Below are positions 63,032 through 64,000 of a stretch of 64,000 bases of DNA, piece after piece. The translations under genes and the position numbers were made by a program. Origin of the DNA: Lacrimispora celerecrescens (GTDB taxonomy: Bacteria > Bacillota > Clostridia > Lachnospirales > Lachnospiraceae); NCBI RefSeq assembly GCF_000732605.1, contig NZ_JPME01000010.1, forward strand, positions 352,015-416,014, in the 5' to 3' direction. How positions within the stretch are numbered: position 1 is the stretch's first letter; each line of letters begins with the position of its first letter. The notes under the pieces are model-generated. The model did no database searches. It was not told the origin of the DNA and saw nothing but the letters and a program-made list of their open reading frames with translations.

Positions 63032-63897
63032 TGTCAAACATAGCAAAAACTCCAATTAACGTGCTTCACATGCAGGACATTACCATGCAGTTCGGCGGCG
63101 TTGTGGCTGTAAATGGTCTGACCCTTGATGTAAACCAGGGAGAGATCGTGGCCTTAATCGGCCCTAACGGCGCAGGAAAGACAACCGCATTTAACTGCGT
63201 TACCGGAATTTATGAGCCTACCTTCGGACAGGTGGATTTTATGGGGGAAACCATTCTTTCCAATACGCCAAAGGGAAAAATGAAAAAAACGTATCTGGGG
63301 GAAGTATCACCAAGACCCATTCCGATAATCAGCAGCACACCGGATGTGATTACAAAAAAGGGCATTGCCCGTACCTTCCAGAACATCCGCCTTTTCGGAC
63401 AGCTGACCGTATTTGACAACGTACTCATTGCAAAGCACATGCGTGCAAAACAGAATGTTTTTTCCGCAACCCTACGGTTAAACCGCAAGGAAGAGGAACG
63501 GATGCGGGCGGAAACCACTGCACTCTTAGAGGAACAGAACCTGCTTCATTTAAAGGATGAAATCGCCACCTCCCTCCCCTACGGCTTGCAGAGGCGCTTA
63601 GAAATTGCAAGAGCCCTTGCAACGGAACCAAAGTTTCTGCTGCTTGACGAACCGGCTGCAGGTATGAATCCTCAGGAAACCCAGGAATTAACGGATTTTA
63701 TCAAGCAGATTCGGGATTCTTACCATCTTACCGTATTCATGATCGAACACCATATGGATCTGGTCATGCAGATTTCCGATCGCATCTATGTACTGGATTT
63801 CGGCAAACTGATTGCACACGGTACGCCGGAAGATATCCAGAATAATGAACGGGTAATAGAAGCATATCTGGGGGTGAGCGACGATGCTGAAGATTGA
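63031..63897 (+). CDS. livG: branched-chain amino acid ABC ATPase LivG
   Basis: 288 residues after AAAGGAG. ABC ATPase: Walker A GPNGAGKTT near residue 43, Q-loop region ARTFQNIRLF, signature LPYGLQRRLEIARAL, Walker B FLLLDEPAAGMN, switch His in FMIEHHMDLV. It carries an insert of about 25 residues after Walker A (LGEVSPRPIPIISSTPDV). It overlaps livF. Confidence 0.95.
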   Translation: MSNIAKTPINVLHMQDITMQFGGVVAVNGLTLDVNQGEIVALIGPNGAGKTTAFNCVTGIYEPTFGQVDFMGETILSNTPKGKMKKTYLGEVSPRPIPIISSTPDVITKKGIARTFQNIRLFGQLTVFDNVLIAKHMRAKQNVFSATLRLNRKEEERMRAETTALLEEQNLLHLKDEIATSLPYGLQRRLEIARALATEPKFLLLDEPAAGMNPQETQELTDFIKQIRDSYHLTVFMIEHHMDLVMQISDRIYVLDFGKLIAHGTPEDIQNNERVIEAYLGVSDDAED

Positions 63898-64000
63898 TAA
63901 CTTACGAGTGAATTACGGCGGAATCGAAGCCGTTAAAGGAATTTCCTTTGAAGTGCCGGATAAGAGCATTGTGACCCTGATCGGTGCCAATGGTGCCGGA
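63884..64000 (+). CDS. livF: branched-chain amino acid ABC ATPase LivF, partial (cut by window end)
   Basis: The first 39 codons are visible: MLKIDNLRVNYGGIEAVKGI, then the beginning of Walker A (LIGANGAG). It overlaps the livG stop by 14 bp. Second ATPase of the Liv transporter; the rest lies outside the window. Confidence 0.92.
   Translation, partial: MLKIDNLRVNYGGIEAVKGISFEVPDKSIVTLIGANGAG

Overview
The window looks like a chromosomal segment of a low-to-mid GC, Gram-positive anaerobe of the Lachnospiraceae, close to the Lacrimispora / Clostridium saccharolyticum type. This is an inference. It rests on strong AGGAGG ribosome sites, sigma-A promoters with 17-bp spacing, Nfn-type electron-bifurcation genes, a Bacillus/Clostridium-type LexA box, fluoride riboswitches, lipoprotein-anchored ABC transporters and a JetABC cluster beside ftsH and pyrG. 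I saw no rRNA, tRNA, CRISPR array or intact insertion sequence.

Layout. 0-2.4 kb: nfnA-nfnB (NADH-dependent ferredoxin:NADP+ oxidoreductase), minus strand. 2.5-3.8 kb: folA and a divergent ThyX-like protein. 3.8-5.25 kb: a CLC-F-type fluoride exporter with its own promoter and a textbook fluoride riboswitch. 5.3-11.6 kb: sbcC, sbcD, recQ (DNA repair). 11.8-13.2 kb: a DMT exporter convergent with a ClbS/DfsB-like gene. 13.3-18.9 kb: a structured leader, a truncated KdpD-like kinase, KdpE, a TPR protein, two TrkA-type subunits and TrkH, that is, a Kdp-type sensor next to Trk rather than to a Kdp pump. 19.0-21.1 kb: an ICMT-like methyltransferase and a Na+/H+-type antiporter behind a second fluoride riboswitch. 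21.3-26.6 kb: two DtxR-family regulators, a DtxR-type palindrome, a 34-residue membrane peptide and a Mn/Zn-type ABC importer in which one permease gene is frameshifted and the other carries a winged-helix tail. 26.7-31.2 kb: accessory region with an XRE regulator, remnants of a regulator/ABC operon, a TipA-like MerR regulator, an N-truncated protein of unknown role, and a remarkable Cys/Glu/Lys/Arg repeat protein (31 Cys in 131 residues). 31.2-35.9 kb: guaA and uvrA (SOS box on the uvrA promoter). 36.2-37.4 kb: a methyltransferase and a broken ABC-2 permease.

37.5-49.8 kb is one catabolic locus. A YheO-type regulator is divergent from an eight-gene minus-strand operon: sugar-type ABC binding protein, two permeases, GH2 beta-mannosidase-like enzyme, zinc D-serine dehydratase-like enzyme, N-acyl-D-amino-acid deacylase, RidA and a GH9 enzyme without signal peptide. 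A coherent reading is uptake of a glycoconjugate carrying an N-acyl-D-amino acid, glycan hydrolysis, release of the D-amino acid and its deamination, with RidA clearing 2-aminoacrylate.

49.9-55.4 kb: jetA-jetB-jetC, a Wadjet/MksBEF-type SMC complex without the JetD/MksG nuclease in this window. 55.6-59.5 kb: ftsH and pyrG, divergent. 59.7-64 kb: livJHMGF branched-chain amino acid ABC transporter, with livF cut by the window end.
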